Origin: Cocos nucifera
Taxonomy: Eukaryota; Streptophyta; Magnoliopsida; Arecales; Arecaceae
Assembly: GCA_006176705.1 (NCBI GenBank)
Contig: QRFJ01006425.1
Location: 1 to 64,000, forward strand
Direction of reading: 5' to 3'
Length of the DNA stretch: 64,000 bases
Part shown: positions 10,159 through 23,540 of the stretch, piece by piece
Numbering within the stretch: the first letter of the stretch is position 1
How the letters are laid out: each line of letters begins with the position of its first letter
The notes under the pieces: model-generated
What the model saw: only the letters and a program-made list of their open reading frames with translations
What the model was told of the DNA's origin: nothing
Database searches by the model: none
Translations under genes and position numbers: made by a program

Positions 10159-12075
10159 AATCCTTATCCGCTTTCAAATGCCACTTTCAGGTGGGTGACA
10201 AGCAGAAGGACTCTCCTTCTACTCCCACTCTAAAAAATTTCATGAAAAAAAAATCTTGAAACATTTTATAGGGTGTGGAGAAAAGGATAAGGATGAGAGG
10301 TGGTTCCAACAAAACTAGTTGAATCAAAAATCACCTAACTTTGAACCGGTCCAACCCGTGGACTTGGTCAAAAGTAAATAAGAGAGGGGGCACAAAAACC
10401 TTCTGGGCATGAGAAACTCTCATATGAATTCAGAATTCACATGAAGAATGGCGTGGGGCAAAGTAGGGTGGCAAAGGGAGAAGGAAGGTTCAAACTCAAA
10501 CTCATTTGACTTGGTCATAATTGGTTTCAACCAAACCAATTAATCTCGACCCAACTAGACCAGGTTAAATCCAACCAAATTAGACTTAATCCAATCTAAT
10601 AAATTCTTAATCAAATTAGAAGCTAATTAGATCTAGCTCCTGATTAAATCAGGATTGAATCTCCCATAGCGATTAGGTCATCACATAATCTAATTGGGTC
10701 AAACCCAATCGAATCCAATTTGATCAGATTTGATCAAATCCTCATTGCTCAATCAAATTGAGCTAATCAGCAATCAAATTGCTAATTAAATATTCAATAA
10801 ACATAGAGTCTCAATTGGATTGATGTCTGGGCAATAGAGTCCCATCAACATGAAACTCTTAAAGAGTTTCAAACCAGTGGGACTCTTGAATCCAGTGTCC
10901 CAAACGAATGAAATCCACGATCACAGAGTCCCAAACTAGTAGGACTCTTGATTAGAGAGTTCCAGACAAGTAGGACTCAGAGTTTCAATCTACTGGACTC
11001 TCGATCATAGAGTTTCAGTTCAGTGGAACTCTTAACCATAGAGTCTTAGGTCATCAAGACTCTCGATCAGAGAGTTTCGAACAAGTAGGACTCAAAGTCC
11101 TAGTCTAGTGAGACTCTTGACCATAGAGTTTTAGGTCATCGAGACTCAATATCAACCATTAGATCAGGTAGGAACTCCTATTGTGTGTGACCTCATAGGT
11201 TTGAATCCTAAGTCGGTAGCACAAAAACTAATTTTTTGTATCAATCAATGTGACCATCAAGTAATGGTATCCGACATCCAAAAAGGTCGAATAGTCGCAA
11301 TGCAATATCGACGAACCTATGGCATATGGTTACCATATAATTCATCCCTTTGACCTCAATGCTCAAAAGATGACCTAGGGTTTAACTATCAATCCTAAAA
11401 ATCATCTACAGTGTATTTCAAAATTCAATGTCTATCATATGGACTACCCAGGCCGAGGTTTTGCTAAATTAAAATACAGTGATGCACTTACTTCAACACT
11501 TAGAAGGGTCAATCTCATCTTGACTTACACACCGACTTCATAAGTACTTGATTGTACCCAATAGCCTTCCATCATTGAATTAAAAATTCAAGTAGTCCAG
11601 CACCTAAGTGTAGTGAGTTGCTTGCAAGTCACCATAGTGATCTCAAGTCTAAAGGACACTTTATCCATATTCTTCATGAGCAACTCTTGATTGCAGAGAG
11701 CTTCGCAGTTGAGTCACATTCAGTGAAATATATCCCTACACTTGACCCGCATGCCATAACAATATCTCCATATTTATTGGTTAAGAGGATAACCAACACT
11801 TATGGCACACAACAACCTATACTCGATATGTTGTTGTCCTAGGTAATAATGAATTATTTGGTCACAAACTAATTTAAGGACTAAATGATAAATTCTTCTT
11901 TGTCGAGTCTAAATAGTGCTAAGGGCTTCATCACAGAAGAGTTCATTATAGGAAGATGTAAAAAATATGATGAAATGCCAAATTAATAATTTTATTCATT
12001 TATAATTCAAGTATATTTTATAAATCAGCTCAACCATCTACAACCTAAATGATTGACTTTAAGATATAATTTTCA
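10159..12075 (-). repeat. 3' LTR of B, truncated by insertion of D
   Basis: It aligns with 58368-60179 of the 5' LTR and ends at 12075 in TTTTCA (minus-strand start TGAAAATT). The visible part is about 100 bp longer than its partner, largely because of extra units in the minisatellite at 10850-11145. The remaining 0.8-0.9 kb should lie left of D, outside the window. Confidence 0.85.
10850..11145 (-). repeat. Minisatellite of about 40-bp units in B 3' LTR
   Basis: Repeated blocks alternate forms of GGACTCTTGA.CATAGAGT with phrases such as AACAAGTAGGACTCA. I count about nine GACTC-type units here against about seven in the partner LTR at 59030-59265. Confidence 0.75.
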
Positions 12076-12097
12076 ACAACTCCAACTTAGATTCAAG

Positions 12098-12407
12098 CTA
12101 CTCAGAATAGTATCGAATACCCATCTTTCATTTGTGATTATCGAACTCTTTGATTCCGAGGGCTTTTGTAAAGGGGTTGGCCACGTTCTTCTTTCCATCA
12201 ATCTTCTGAAACTCGACATCATCTCATTTCATGATCTCTCGTACAAGATGGTAGCAATACAGAATGTGTTTGGTGTGCTGATGTGCCTTTGGCTCCTTCA
12301 CTTGAGCTATGACTCTAGTGCTGTCATAGTATAGCAGAATCAGACCATCCAAGAAGAGTGCCACTCTCAGCTCACCGATGAACTTCCATAGCCACATAAC
12401 TTCCTTC
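12098..12407 (-). pseudogene. B polyprotein, C-terminal end of RNase H
   Basis: Read from 12407, the frame opens KEVMWLWKFIGEL, then LYYDST, a KEPKAHQHTKHI block and HLVREI. These are the closing motifs of copia RNase H. It continues to NPFTKAL and stops at 12098-12100, just before the LTR. An in-frame stop follows REIMK, and another breaks the last block. The upstream part of the same domain resumes at 22393 on the far side of element A, where the frame ends ASDAAK. Confidence 0.8.
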
Positions 12408-14879
12408 TGTAGGGTTTGGTGAACAGGATGCAAGCATGAATTTCAAAGCAAAATCATGAAATCAGATAACCAAACCCAAATCCTAGGACCACCATATTAG
12501 AATTTAAATCATAAAATATATATTTATAACATAAAAGAGGGTATTTGAACATACCTATGATCGCAAAACCCTAATTTGAGTCTGATTGTTGGTAGCAATC
12601 CATCAGTATTTCCACTAGGTGCCCATGTGTTCACCCTCTAATGTTGATCCACATGGGAACTTGATCAAGACACCAGCACCTCTGATTAATTTAATTAAAA
12701 TTTTTATAATAAGAATTTTAATTATTTGGATAGAATCTTCCTTAGCCTTTAATGTCATCCTCCTAGTCTTTTTCCTTGCCTTCCTTTTTTTTCCCTAGTC
12801 TTCTTAATTTTTCTTTCTAATCTCTTTGTCTTAAGGAAGAATTATTGTCCTTATTAGGACCTTGTCTAGACAAGAGAAGGAAAGAAAGAAAATTGGACAA
12901 AAGGAACTCTTGTAAGAAAGGAGGAATTTCTGATGCCTTGGACTCTCGGTGTACACCCCTATTTATAATGTACGTGGGGGTTTCACCTTAATTTCTCATG
13001 CCCTGCCCACAACTACATCTCACACCCCATCATCATATCTCATGCCCATCTAAAAATTGCACTATTTAAAATTACGTAGACTTAGTCCAAGAGGTGCCTT
13101 AAAGCAGAAGGACTCTTCGGACTAATTCTACATAGTTTTTCGATGAAGAGTTGCGATGCATTAATATATGGTTCCATAATTAAAGGGCTTCGATCAGAGA
13201 TATAGGCCATCCAATTGCCTAATGGGGAATGCCACATCTGAATATGGCATGGAGAAATATGGGGAGTGGTAGAGTCCCTAACCACTTGGACTTATGAGTC
13301 CAAGTGGCACCAAGATAAGGGAGGGTGGCTAGGTTCCTTGCTTTATCCAAACTTCAGATATTCTATGAAAGATTTTAACCTATAGAAGGACTCTTCTGCA
13401 TCCCTTCTTAGATCTGAACATTACATAACAAAACTTACATAAAATAAATGGAGAAAAAGTCAAAGGAAGTTGCCACCAACCATCTATGGGCCAAGGAGTC
13501 CCTAGCGCATAAAATACTTCACATGCACCAAGAGAGAGAGTCTTTGGCACATGGGACTTAGGTATATGGCACCCAATGTGAAGCCTAATAAGCCTAGGCT
13601 AATCCAATTCATGACCAAATCTAACTTGGCTCAAATCGGACCTTAATTAGCCCAAATTGGAACTCGATTCAAATCTAATTCGAATCTAGGTGCTAGGGTT
13701 TGCAACATGTGTTAACATGTTCAACTTGCAAACATGGTCTAATCCAATTAGACCCTTGATCAATTCTCTTTGTGTGTGATCCATTGAGTTCCACATCTAG
13801 CTAGTAATGGGTCCGGGTGTGATTTGACCTAATCTGGTTAGAACTTAACCAAACCAATTTAGGTCAAAACTAGCTAACCCAATTCAACCAATTAGAACAC
13901 TTTCTAATTAATGATCAAATTAAACTTTTTAATTCGATCAAACCCATAAGATAAGATTGACATCTAGCAATGTATCATGTCAACTTGAAAGATATGGAAT
14001 TGATGAAAATGCCAAAAATATCCTTCAGTGGAAAGTTACCATGCAATAGGATCCTTCGTTCATCCTGCATCTCGAATATGATTCTAGGTATGGAAATATG
14101 TCAAACCCAACATCATATTCATATTTCTCTAAATCGTATGTTGATGATTCGATTAATGAAACATTAAAAATCATTTCTAATTTTCATCATGCTTTGATCA
14201 AAGACTTCCTAAATCATTATTTGATTGAAGTAGGTAGGATGCAATCTCCTCTTACCAGGAGTGATCGATTCCATATTGACCTACTCACAACCTTCATATA
14301 TAATCCATCATATCCATATCACCCTATATATGATTGAGTCATGAATGAGTATGAACCAAAATATGGATTCATATATATAAGGTTCTATGGTAGTCTCAGG
14401 TCAAAGGACTACGTGCACAACTCCCACTATGAGAATCATCTATTGACATATAGATAAGACTCCATTAGATGTTCTCAACTTAGATCAATTCAGTGAACTC
14501 ATTCTCTAATGAGCACCCACATCTTTGTATTAGTATCATACACAAGTAATTGTGAGATCAATCATCCTCTCCATCAAGCATACATAGGATATGCCGGTCT
14601 TACCAAAAACATTGACCCCCAACTTAATATTCCATCGACCAGGAATATTTAAATTAGGCTTTTAAGATTTTAGATCTCATTGGTATGATCTTATCATAAC
14701 CCTAAAACCATAGCCCTAATTTATGGGATTCATCATAATCTTAAATAAGTAATTAAAATGCAGCATATGATAAAATAAATATCTTTATTTATTTGAAAAT
14801 GTCATTACATGAGTTTGAAAGACAAAGAATAGCCCATCAAAATACAAATTTTAATTGGCTTGAGGGCATATTCCTTTCA
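12408..14879 (-). repeat. 3' LTR of A
   Basis: It runs from TGTAGGGTTTGG on the plus strand to CCTTTCA at 14879 (minus-strand start TGAAAGG). A TATA box at 12958-12967 (minus strand TATAAATAGG) is intact in this copy. Internal short ORFs are shared by all LTRs of the family. Confidence 0.93.
12958..12967 (-). promoter_or_regulatory. TATA box in A 3' LTR
   Basis: The minus strand reads TATAAATAGG. The matching site in the 5' LTR (near 20470) reads TACAAATAGG, so the copy that would drive A itself is damaged. Confidence 0.55.
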
Positions 14880-14890
14880 ATCTCCCACAT
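14880..14890 (-). other. Polypurine tract of A
   Basis: The minus strand reads CATGTGGGAGAT immediately before the 3' LTR, matching AAGTGGGAGAT in element E. Confidence 0.75.
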
Positions 14891-14893
14891 GCA

Positions 14894-17800
14894 CTAAAGC
14901 CAATCGCCCTTATATTTTAATCCCATACATTCAAGGTGGCGATCGAACTATTACTGTGGTAAAGCCTTAGTGAACATATCTGCTATGTTTTTCTTTATAT
15001 CTACTCATTCAATGATAACATCTTGTCTTTCAATAATTTCACAAACGAGATGGAAGCATCTCAAAATGTGCTTGGATTTATGATGAGACCTTGGTTCCTT
15101 TACTTGAGCAACTGCTTCAGTATTATCACAGTAAAGTGGTATTGGGTTCTCAATTTCTGGAACAACATCCAATTCAGTGATGAACTTCTTCATCCAGACA
15201 ACTTTCTTGGCGACTTTACTTGCAACTATGTATTCTACCTCGGTGGTTGAGTCAGCTATAGTTGGCTGCTTGGAACTCTTCCAACTCACTGCTCCACCAT
15301 TCAGAATAAAGATATATTCTGAAATAGATTTGCTATCATCTAGATCTGATTAAAAACTAGAGTCAAAATATGCTTCTAGTTTAAGATCAGATCCTCCATA
15401 TATAAGAAAAATATCCTTAGTCCTTCTCAAGTACTTAAGAATATTCTTCACAGCTTTCTAATGATCCTCTCCTAGATCAGCCTAAAATCTACTTTCAATG
15501 CCTAAGGCATAAGCAACATCAGGTCTAGTACATAACATGGCATACACTATTGATCCTACAACCAAAGCATAAGGAATAGAACTCATTCTATTTCTCTCTT
15601 TAGATGTCTTAGGAGACATCGTTTTAGAGAGATGTATACCTTGACTCATGGGTAAGTAACCTCTTTTACTCTCATCCATACTGAATTTTTTCAGTATTAA
15701 GTCAATGTACCTAGACTGGGACAAGCCTAGCATCCTTTTAGATCTATCTCTATAGATCTTTATTCCAAGTATATAGGATGCTTCTCCCAAGTCTTTCATG
15801 AAAAACTTATTTGATAGCCATAATTTGACCAATTGCAATATTGGGATATCATTCCCAATGAGGAGTGTGTCATCTACATACATAACCAAGAAAACTATGA
15901 CACTCCCACTAGTCTTCTTATAGACACATGGTTCATTCATATTCTTGATGAAGCCAAACTCTTTGACTATAACATCAAAGCAGATATTCCAACTCCTTGA
16001 TGCTTATTTTAATCTATAAATGGATCTTTTAAGCTTGCATACCTAATTTGGTCTCTCATTTGAGATAAATCCCTCTTGCTATGACATGTAGACCTCCTCC
16101 TCTAGGAAACCATTAAGGAATGCGATATTCACATTCATTTATCATATTTTATAATCGTGCTATGCTGCTATGGCAAGCATAATCCGAATAGATTTGAGTA
16201 AGGCAACAAGTAAAAATGTTTCATCTTAATCAATCTCCTATTTTTGTCTGAAATCCTTAGCCACCAATCTAGCTTTATAGGTTTTAATTTGATCATCTGC
16301 TCCAATCTTTTTCTTAAAGACCCATTTGCACCTAATAGGATTTACACCCTCTGGTGCATCCACCAAGGTCCATACTTTGTTAGTGTACATGGAGTCCATT
16401 TCGAATTACATGGCAGCCAACCATTTGTCTGAGTTCCTACTCATGACTGCTTTCGTATAGATCAGAGGTTCATCATTCTCAGTGGCTTGGGCTTCATTAT
16501 TCTCAATAATGAACCCATACCTCATAGGTGCATGTCGCACTCTACCAGACCTATGGATAGAAGTTGTGTGTTCTGGTTCTTCCATATTTATATATTTATT
16601 TAATTGAAAAATATCTATTTGTTCTTCTTGAACTTTACTAAGTTCAATATTTCTTCCACTGCCTCTTTCAAGGATAAACTCTTTCTCCATGAAAGTGGCA
16701 TGCCTACTTACAAACACCTTTTGTTCAGTAGGATGGTAGAATAGATATCCCATACTATCTCTAGCAAATCCAACAAATAGACATCTATCTGATCTAGCAT
16801 CTAGCTTATGTCCAAAAATTTTTTTGACATATGTAGGACAACCTCATATCTTAATTTACTTAAAATTAGGTTTCTTACCTCTCCATATCTTATATGGAGT
16901 ACTAGATACAGACTTAGAAGGTACTCTATTCAAGATATACATTGCAGCCTTCAGGGCATGACCCCAGAAGGAAATAGGTAATACTGTGATGCACATCATA
17001 GATCGTACCATATCCAATAAGGTATGATTCTTCCTTTCGACTATACCATTTAATTATGGTGTATAAGGAGGGGTCCATTCAGAGAGAATGCCATTTTTTT
17101 AAGATAGTCTAGAAATTCACTGGATAAGTATTCTCCTTCCCGATCAGATCGAAGAATTTTTATACTCTTTCCAGTTTGTTTCTCGACCATACTTTGATAC
17201 TCTTTAAATTTATCAAAGGCTTTGGATTTGTGTTTCACAAGATACACATATCCAAACCTAGATAAATCATCAGTGAATGTTATAAAATAAGAGTATCCTC
17301 CTCTGGCCTGAGTTGTCATAAGACCACATACATCTGAATGTACAAGTCCTAATAACTTACTTATCCTTTCTCCATGTCCACTAAATGGAGTCTTGGTCAT
17401 TTTATCCATGAGACATGATTCACAAGTTTCTAATGATTCATAATCATAAGGTTCAAAGAATTTTTCTTTGTATAACTTGTTAATCCTAGTCTCACTAATA
17501 TGACCAAATCAACAATGCCAAAGTAAAGTATTATTAACTTCTTCTCTCTTATATTTTCTATTTTCATCAATATGAAAAATATTATCATCCAAACATAGAG
17601 TCAACAACCCATTATTAAAAATGCTAGAATAAATTATTTCATTAAAATATTTAATCGAGCAACCATTGTTCATTACATCAAGACTATAACCTTATTTTAA
17701 TAACAAAGGTATAGATACAATATTTCTAATGATCTTAGGCATATAATAATAATTTGTCAGCTTTAAGATCTTTCCAGAAGGTAACTTCAATATATTTGTC

Positions 17801-18810
17801 CCTACAGCTTCCGCTTGGATGGACTCTCCTCCAGCGCCGTAGAGCTCGAAGTCACCTTTATTCAAACTCCTAATTTTTTGTAGCCCCTACAATGATTTGC
17901 AGATATGAAAACCACTAACGGTATTCAATACCCAAGAGTTTGAAATGGAAGAATTTAATGACAAAATTATATGTATCTCATACATACCTTTTGGTGCAAC
18001 ACTTGCACTGATCTTCATAGTTGCAAGGTAAGACTTACAATTCCTCTTCCAATGATCTACTTTGCCACAGTGAAAATAGGTCATCTGACTGGAGGCCTTC
18101 TTCTTCTTCTTCCTCTTATTTATGCCACCTTTAGGGTTCAGCCTCCTCTTTGAACTCTTTTTACCTGCCTTCTTCTTGGAGACCCTATCTACAAGAAGAA
18201 GAGGAGCCTTATCCTTCTTAATATAGCTCTCTGCTATTTTTAGCATTTTTAACAGCTCTGGCAAGATAGTATTCAGTTTGTTCTTATGATAGTTCATAAT
18301 AAACTGAGAAAATGATTTTGAAAGTGATTGCAAGATCAAATCTTGACTCAACTCTCCATCCATAACAAAATCTACTTGACTTAATCGAATGATTAGGTCA
18401 ATTATCATCAGAACATGATTTTGTACGAATGATCCTTCTATGATCCTTGTATGGAATAACTGCTTAAATATCTCATATCTAGCAGTCCTACTCTGCTCTC
18501 CATAAAGCTCTTTTAGATTGAGCAATATGGGCTGAGTATCCATGCCATCATGCTGTCTCTGTAACTCATTACTCATAGAGGCCAGTATGATGCATTTGAC
18601 AATCAATGAATCATTTTACCACTTCTTATAAGTGGCTTTTTCTTCATCTATAGCATCTTCCTCTAATTTCTTAGGATCAGGGGATTTGAGTATATAGGAG
18701 AGATTCTCTTGATTGAGTACTATTTTAAGGTTTCTCAACCAATCCACATAATTGGGATCAATCAATTTATTTGAATCCAAAATTGAATGCAGTGAAAGTG
18801 AAGAAGCTAT
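14894..18810 (-). pseudogene. Gag-pol polyprotein of A (Ty1/copia), decayed
   Basis: About 1,300 codons. The expected start at 18810-18808 is ATA, where E has ATG (MASSLSLHS). Gag (to about 17950) keeps the UBN2-like core and a knuckle reading YFHCGKVDHWKRNC with the first cysteine changed to tyrosine. Protease-like sequence lies near 17940-17700. GAG-pre-integrase and the integrase core span about 17560-16900 with VHSDVCG, TFTDDLSRFG and SDREGEYLS (normally RGGE). A linker with SGRVRHAPMRYGF lies at 16753-16406. RT covers about 16350-15480 with YVDD at 15880-15869. RNase H covers 15400-14894 with DSTTEVEYI and KSKHI, ending in DWL-stop at 14896-14894. Frameshifts and stops occur in every domain, so no product is expected. 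Integrase, RT and RNase H would copy and insert the element. Confidence 0.9.
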
Positions 18811-19916
18811 TTAATCTACATGATAAAGAATATTACATAAGCAAACAACTCATGATGACATACACAATTAAATTAGAACTTTAATTTAATTGTGTCTCCC
18901 ACTATTTTATCGAATATCATAACCCTCTCATATGATAATCGAGAAATCCTAATTGGTTTCCTTAGTGGGATTGAGACCCTAATTCCTTATAAAAAAATCT
19001 TATGTTAGCACAACAAAACTTTTATAAGTTCAAAGGTAGGAAACTCTTTTCAATTGCATCTCATGCAATTCTCAATATAACCTTAGCCTCTAAAATATTA
19101 ATAGCCTTGTGTTTGCATAACAAACCATAATGTTTTAGTTAAGTAGGACCCTTCATTTCTATACAGTCAAAATGGAATATAACTACTCTTGTGGTTGTAC
19201 AATAAAGCAGTATATCCAAAATGCCGTAAGCATCTCAATGCACCAAATTAATATTACATCAGTCCCCATAATAGGTCTTGTGATTACACAACAAACCTAA
19301 TATGATTTATGACATAATAATGACCTAGTATGAAAGAAGGCCTTAATGTAGTGAATATAACTCTAAGCATCCCAATCTAGAATTAGATTAAACTAATAAG
19401 CCAGGTAAGTGAGAGAGAGAGGTGGGGGTCCCTCTGTTGCTTTTCTTAGACACGAATAAATTGGCCAGATCAGACAACAGAACCAATTAGAAATCACGTT
19501 CTCTTTACCAATCATGAACCACTTTCCTAGACACTGATTGATCAATTAGACATCCAGACTATTGGTTAATTGCACTACAACTTAATATAACTTTATAGAG
19601 GGCTTTAAATGGTCTCTTGCACATTCTAATTTAAAATCATATTGAACACAAGAATATATATCAATCATGATATATTACAAACATAATAGCATGTATAATC
19701 ATTCTAGGACAACCATCATTACGTAGTGAACTTATGCCACTATGTCAGGGCAACCTTTACAGAATGATACATACATCATAATATAATTTTAATTAAATAA
19801 AAATGATCACATCGTATAAATAACATGATAAACAAATTAAATATGATCATATCATATTTACAATTATGCCATTATTATATAAACATAGCAAGATATGATT
19901 TAACCTAATAAGGCTT
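18811..19916 (-). other. Untranslated leader of A
   Basis: This 1.1 kb AT-rich stretch lies between primer site and gag and holds no gene. It contains a box (19400-19414, plus strand GCCAGGTAAGTGAGA) found at comparable places in the leaders of B, E and G. Confidence 0.7.
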
Positions 19917-19928
19917 GCTCTGATACCA
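19917..19928 (-). other. Primer-binding site of A
   Basis: The minus strand reads TGGTATCAGAGC, an exact complement to the 3' end of plant initiator tRNA-Met, one base inside the 5' LTR. Confidence 0.93.
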
Positions 19929-19929
19929 C

Positions 19930-22392
19930 TATAGGGTTTGGTGAACAGGATGGAAGCATGGATTTCAAAGCAAAATCATGAAGTCAAATAACCAAACCCA
20001 AACCCTAGGACCACCTTATTAGAATTTAAATCATATAATATATATTTATAACATAAAAGAGGATATTGGAACATACCTCTGATCGCAAAACCCTAATTTG
20101 ACTCTGATTGTCGGTAGCAGTCTGTCAGGATTTTCACTAGGTGCCATGTGTTCATCCTCTAATGTTGATCCACACTGGGACTTGATCAAGACATCAGTAC
20201 CTTTGATTAATTTAATTAAAATTTTTATGATAAAAATTTTAATTATTTGGGTAGAACCTTCCTTAGCCTTTGATGTCACCCTCCTAGCCTTTTTCCTTGC
20301 CTTTCTTTCTTTTTCCTTGTCTTCTTAATTTTTCTTTCTAATCTCTTTGTCTTCTTATCCTTATTAAGATCTTGTCTAGATAAGAGAAGGAAAGAAAGAA
20401 AATTGGACAAAAAAAACTCTTGTAAGAAGGGAGGAATTTCTGATGCCTTGGACTCTCGGTGCGCACCCCTATTTGTAATGTATGTCGGGGTGCCACCTTA
20501 ATTTCTCACGCCCTTCCAACAACTACATCTCATGCCCCATCATCATATCTCATGCCCATCTAACAATTGCATCATTTAAAATTACATAGACTTAGTCCAA
20601 GAGGTGCCTTAAAGCAGAAGGACTCTTAGGATAAATTCTACGTAGTCTTTCTACGAAGAGTCGTGATGCATTAATATATGGTGCCGTAATTAAAGGGCTT
20701 GGATCAGAGATATAGGTCATCCAATGGCCTAAGTGGGGAATGCCACATCTGAATATGGCATGGAGAAATATGGGGCGTGGTAGAGTCCCTAACCACTTGG
20801 ACTCATGAGTCCAAGTGGAGCCAAGATAAGGGAGGGCGGCTAGGTTCCTTGCTTTATCCAAACTTTAGATATAACACGAAGGATTTTAACCTACAGAAGG
20901 ACTCTTCTATGTCCCTTCTTATATCTAAATATTATGTAACAAAACTTACATAAAATAAATAGTGAAAAAGTCAAAGGAAGTTGGTACCAACCATCAATGC
21001 GCCAAGAAGTCCCTAATGCATAAAATACTTCCCATGCGCAAAGAGAGAGAGTCTCTGGCATATGGGATTCAGGTATATGGCACCCAACATGAAGCCCAAT
21101 AAGCTTAGGCTAACCAAATTCATGACCAAATCTAATTTGGCTCAAATCGGATCTTAATTAGCCCAAATTGGAGCTCGATTCGAATCCGATTCGAATCTAG
21201 GTGCTGGGGTTTGTAATATGTGCTAGCATGTTCAACTTGCAAACATGGTCTAATCCAATTAGACCCTTGATCAATTTCCTTTGTGTGTGACCCCTTGGGT
21301 TCCACATCTAGCAAGTAGTGGGTTCAGATGCGATTTGATCTAATCTGGTTAGAACTTAATCAAACCGATTTAGGTCAAAACTAGCTAACCCAATTCAACC
21401 AATTAGAATATTTTCTAATTAACAATCAAATTAAACTCTTTAATTTGATTGAACCCACAAGACAAGACTGATGTCTAGCAACATATCATGTCTACCTAGA
21501 AGATATGGAATTTTGATTAAAATATCAAAAATATCCTTCAGTGGAAAGTTACCATGAAACAGGATCCTTCGATCATCCTGCATCCCGAATATGATTCTGT
21601 ATATGGAAATATGTCAAACCCAACATCATATTCATATTTCTCTGAATCTTATGTTGATGATTTGATTAATGAATTATTAGAAATCATTTCTAATTTTTAT
21701 CATGCTTTGATCAAAGACTTCCTGAATAATCATTTGATTGAAGTAGGTAGGATGCGATCTCCTCTTATCAGGAGTGATCAATTTCATGTTGACCTACTCA
21801 TAACCTTCATATATAATCCACCATATCCACATCACCCCATACATGACTGAGTCATGAATGAGTATGAACCAAAATATGGATTCATATATATAAGTTTCTA
21901 TGGTAGTCTCAGATCAAAGGACTACATGCACAACTCCCACTATGAGAATCATCTATTGACATATAGATAAGACTCCATTAGATGTTCTCCACCTGGATCA
22001 ATTCAGTGAACTCATTCTCTAATGAGCACCCACATCCTTGTATTAGTATCGCACATAAGTGATTATAAGATCAATCACCCTCTCCATCGAGCATACATAG
22101 GATATGCCGGTCTTACCGAAAATATTGACCCCCAACTCAATGTTCCATCAACCAAAAATATTTAAATTAGGGTTTTAAGATTTTAGGTCTCACTGGTATG
22201 ATCTCATCATAATCCTAAAATCATAGCCCTAATTTATGAGATTCATCATAATCTTAGATAAATAATTAACATGCAGCATATGATGAAATAAGTGCCTTTA
22301 TTTATTTGAAAATGTCATTACATGAGTTTGAAAGACAAAGAATAGCCCATCAAAATACAAATTTTGATTGGCTTGAGGGCATATTTCTTTCA
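19930..22392 (-). repeat. 5' LTR of A
   Basis: It aligns with 12408-14879. The inner terminus is TA (plus-strand TATAGGG) in place of the family TG/CA end. The outer end is at CTTTCA, 22392, followed by B RNase H sequence. Confidence 0.93.
21554..21850 (+). other. Antisense ORF inside the LTR (98 aa), shared by family members
   Basis: The ORF is opposite to the sense of element A. Its body (SYSYFS..., IISNF.HALIKDFLN, EVGRM.SPL.RSD.FH.DLL) is open in four LTR copies: here, 14098-14337, 48328-48567 and 55832-56071. It also begins in J near 63949. I recognise no domain. Shared descent of the LTRs alone could explain it. Confidence 0.3.
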
Positions 22393-23540
22393 TCTTCGCA
22401 GCATCGGATGCTGTGACATACTCCATCTCACATACAGAATCGACCACAATGTGCTGCTTGAAACTTTTCTAGCAGATCGCTCCTCCATTCAAGGTAAACA
22501 CATAACCTAACATACTCTTACTATCATCATGATCTGACTGAAAACTAGAATTAGTGTATCCCATAAGTTTCAAGTCAATATCTCCATAGATGAGCCACTG
22601 GTTCTTAGTATTCCTCAAATACTTCAAGGTTGTCTTTACAACCTTCCAATGATTCTCACCTAGATCAGATTAGTATCTACTCACTACCTCTAGTGAGTAT
22701 GCCATATCTGATCTCGTACATGTTATGGCGTATATAATAGAATCCACTGTCAAAGCATATGGTATTCCTCTCATGCGCTCTCTCTCTTAAGGAGTTTTCG
22801 GACAATCCCTCTTCGAGAGAGTAATCCCATGGCCTATCGGAAGATAGACCTTTTTGAAATTTGCTATGCTGAATCGCTTCAACATGGTATCGATATATGT
22901 GGACTGAAATAATTCAAGCAACCTTTTACATCTATCTCTATAGATCTCAATCCCCGGGATATAGGAAACTTCTCCCAAGTCCTTCGTAGAGAATTGAGAT
23001 GATAGCCAAACCTTTATTTCTTGTAATGCAGGGATGTCATTCTCGATTAAGAGAATATCATCCACATATAAAATAAGAAATATGACTACAAAGCTGTTAG
23101 CCCATTTATACATACAAGGTTCTTCTCCATTCTTAATAAAGCCATACGTTTTGATCATCTTAATAAAATACATGTTTCAACTCCAAGATGCCTGCTTCAA
23201 TCCATAGATAGATCTTTGAAGCTTGCACACCTTAGACTCATCTGTAGATGTTAAACCCTCAGGTTGTATCATATACACATCTTCGTTCAGCTCTCCATTT
23301 AAGAAAGCTGTCTTTACATTCATTTGCCAGATCTCATAGTCTAGGAATGCTACTATCGTAAGCATGATCCGATGGACTTGAGCATTATCATCGAAAAAAA
23401 TATCTCATCATAGTCAATACCATAATACTGATGATATCCCTTGGCAACCAAATAGGCTTTATAGATCTCCACCTTCCTAACTATGCCCCTTTTTCTTTTG
23501 AAAATTTACTTACATCCAATAGGTTTTATCCCTTCAGGTG
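22393..23540 (-). pseudogene. B polyprotein: reverse transcriptase and N-terminal RNase H
   Basis: From right to left the frame reads the RT block with IFKRKRG, NVKTAFLNGELNEDVYM (near 23320), CKLQRSIYGLKQAS, then LYVDDILLIENDIP with the catalytic YVDD at 23068-23057. LGEVSYIPGIEIYRDR and the connection region with RSDMAYSLE follow. RNase H begins around 22600 with GYTNSSFQSD and reaches CEMEYVTASDAAK at the junction with A. Stops and frameshifts occur at about 23175, 22785, 22670 and 22470. The domain continues at 12407. Sequence is clearly diverged from A, E and G, so B is a separate copia family. Confidence 0.87.

Larger units (their letters stand above)
12408..22392 (-). mobile_element. 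Element A: complete but decayed Ty1/copia element (about 10 kb)
   Basis: Two LTRs of 2,472 and 2,463 bp flank an internal region with primer site, long leader, a gag-pol reading frame in the order gag, protease, integrase, RT, RNase H, and a polypurine tract. Flanking 5-mers CCTTC (12403-12407) and TCTTC (22393-22397) are a target duplication with one change. By eye the first 150 bp of the two LTRs differ at about ten positions. Same family as E (plus strand) and J. Domain order and motif style resemble the Angela/Tork group. Confidence 0.93.
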
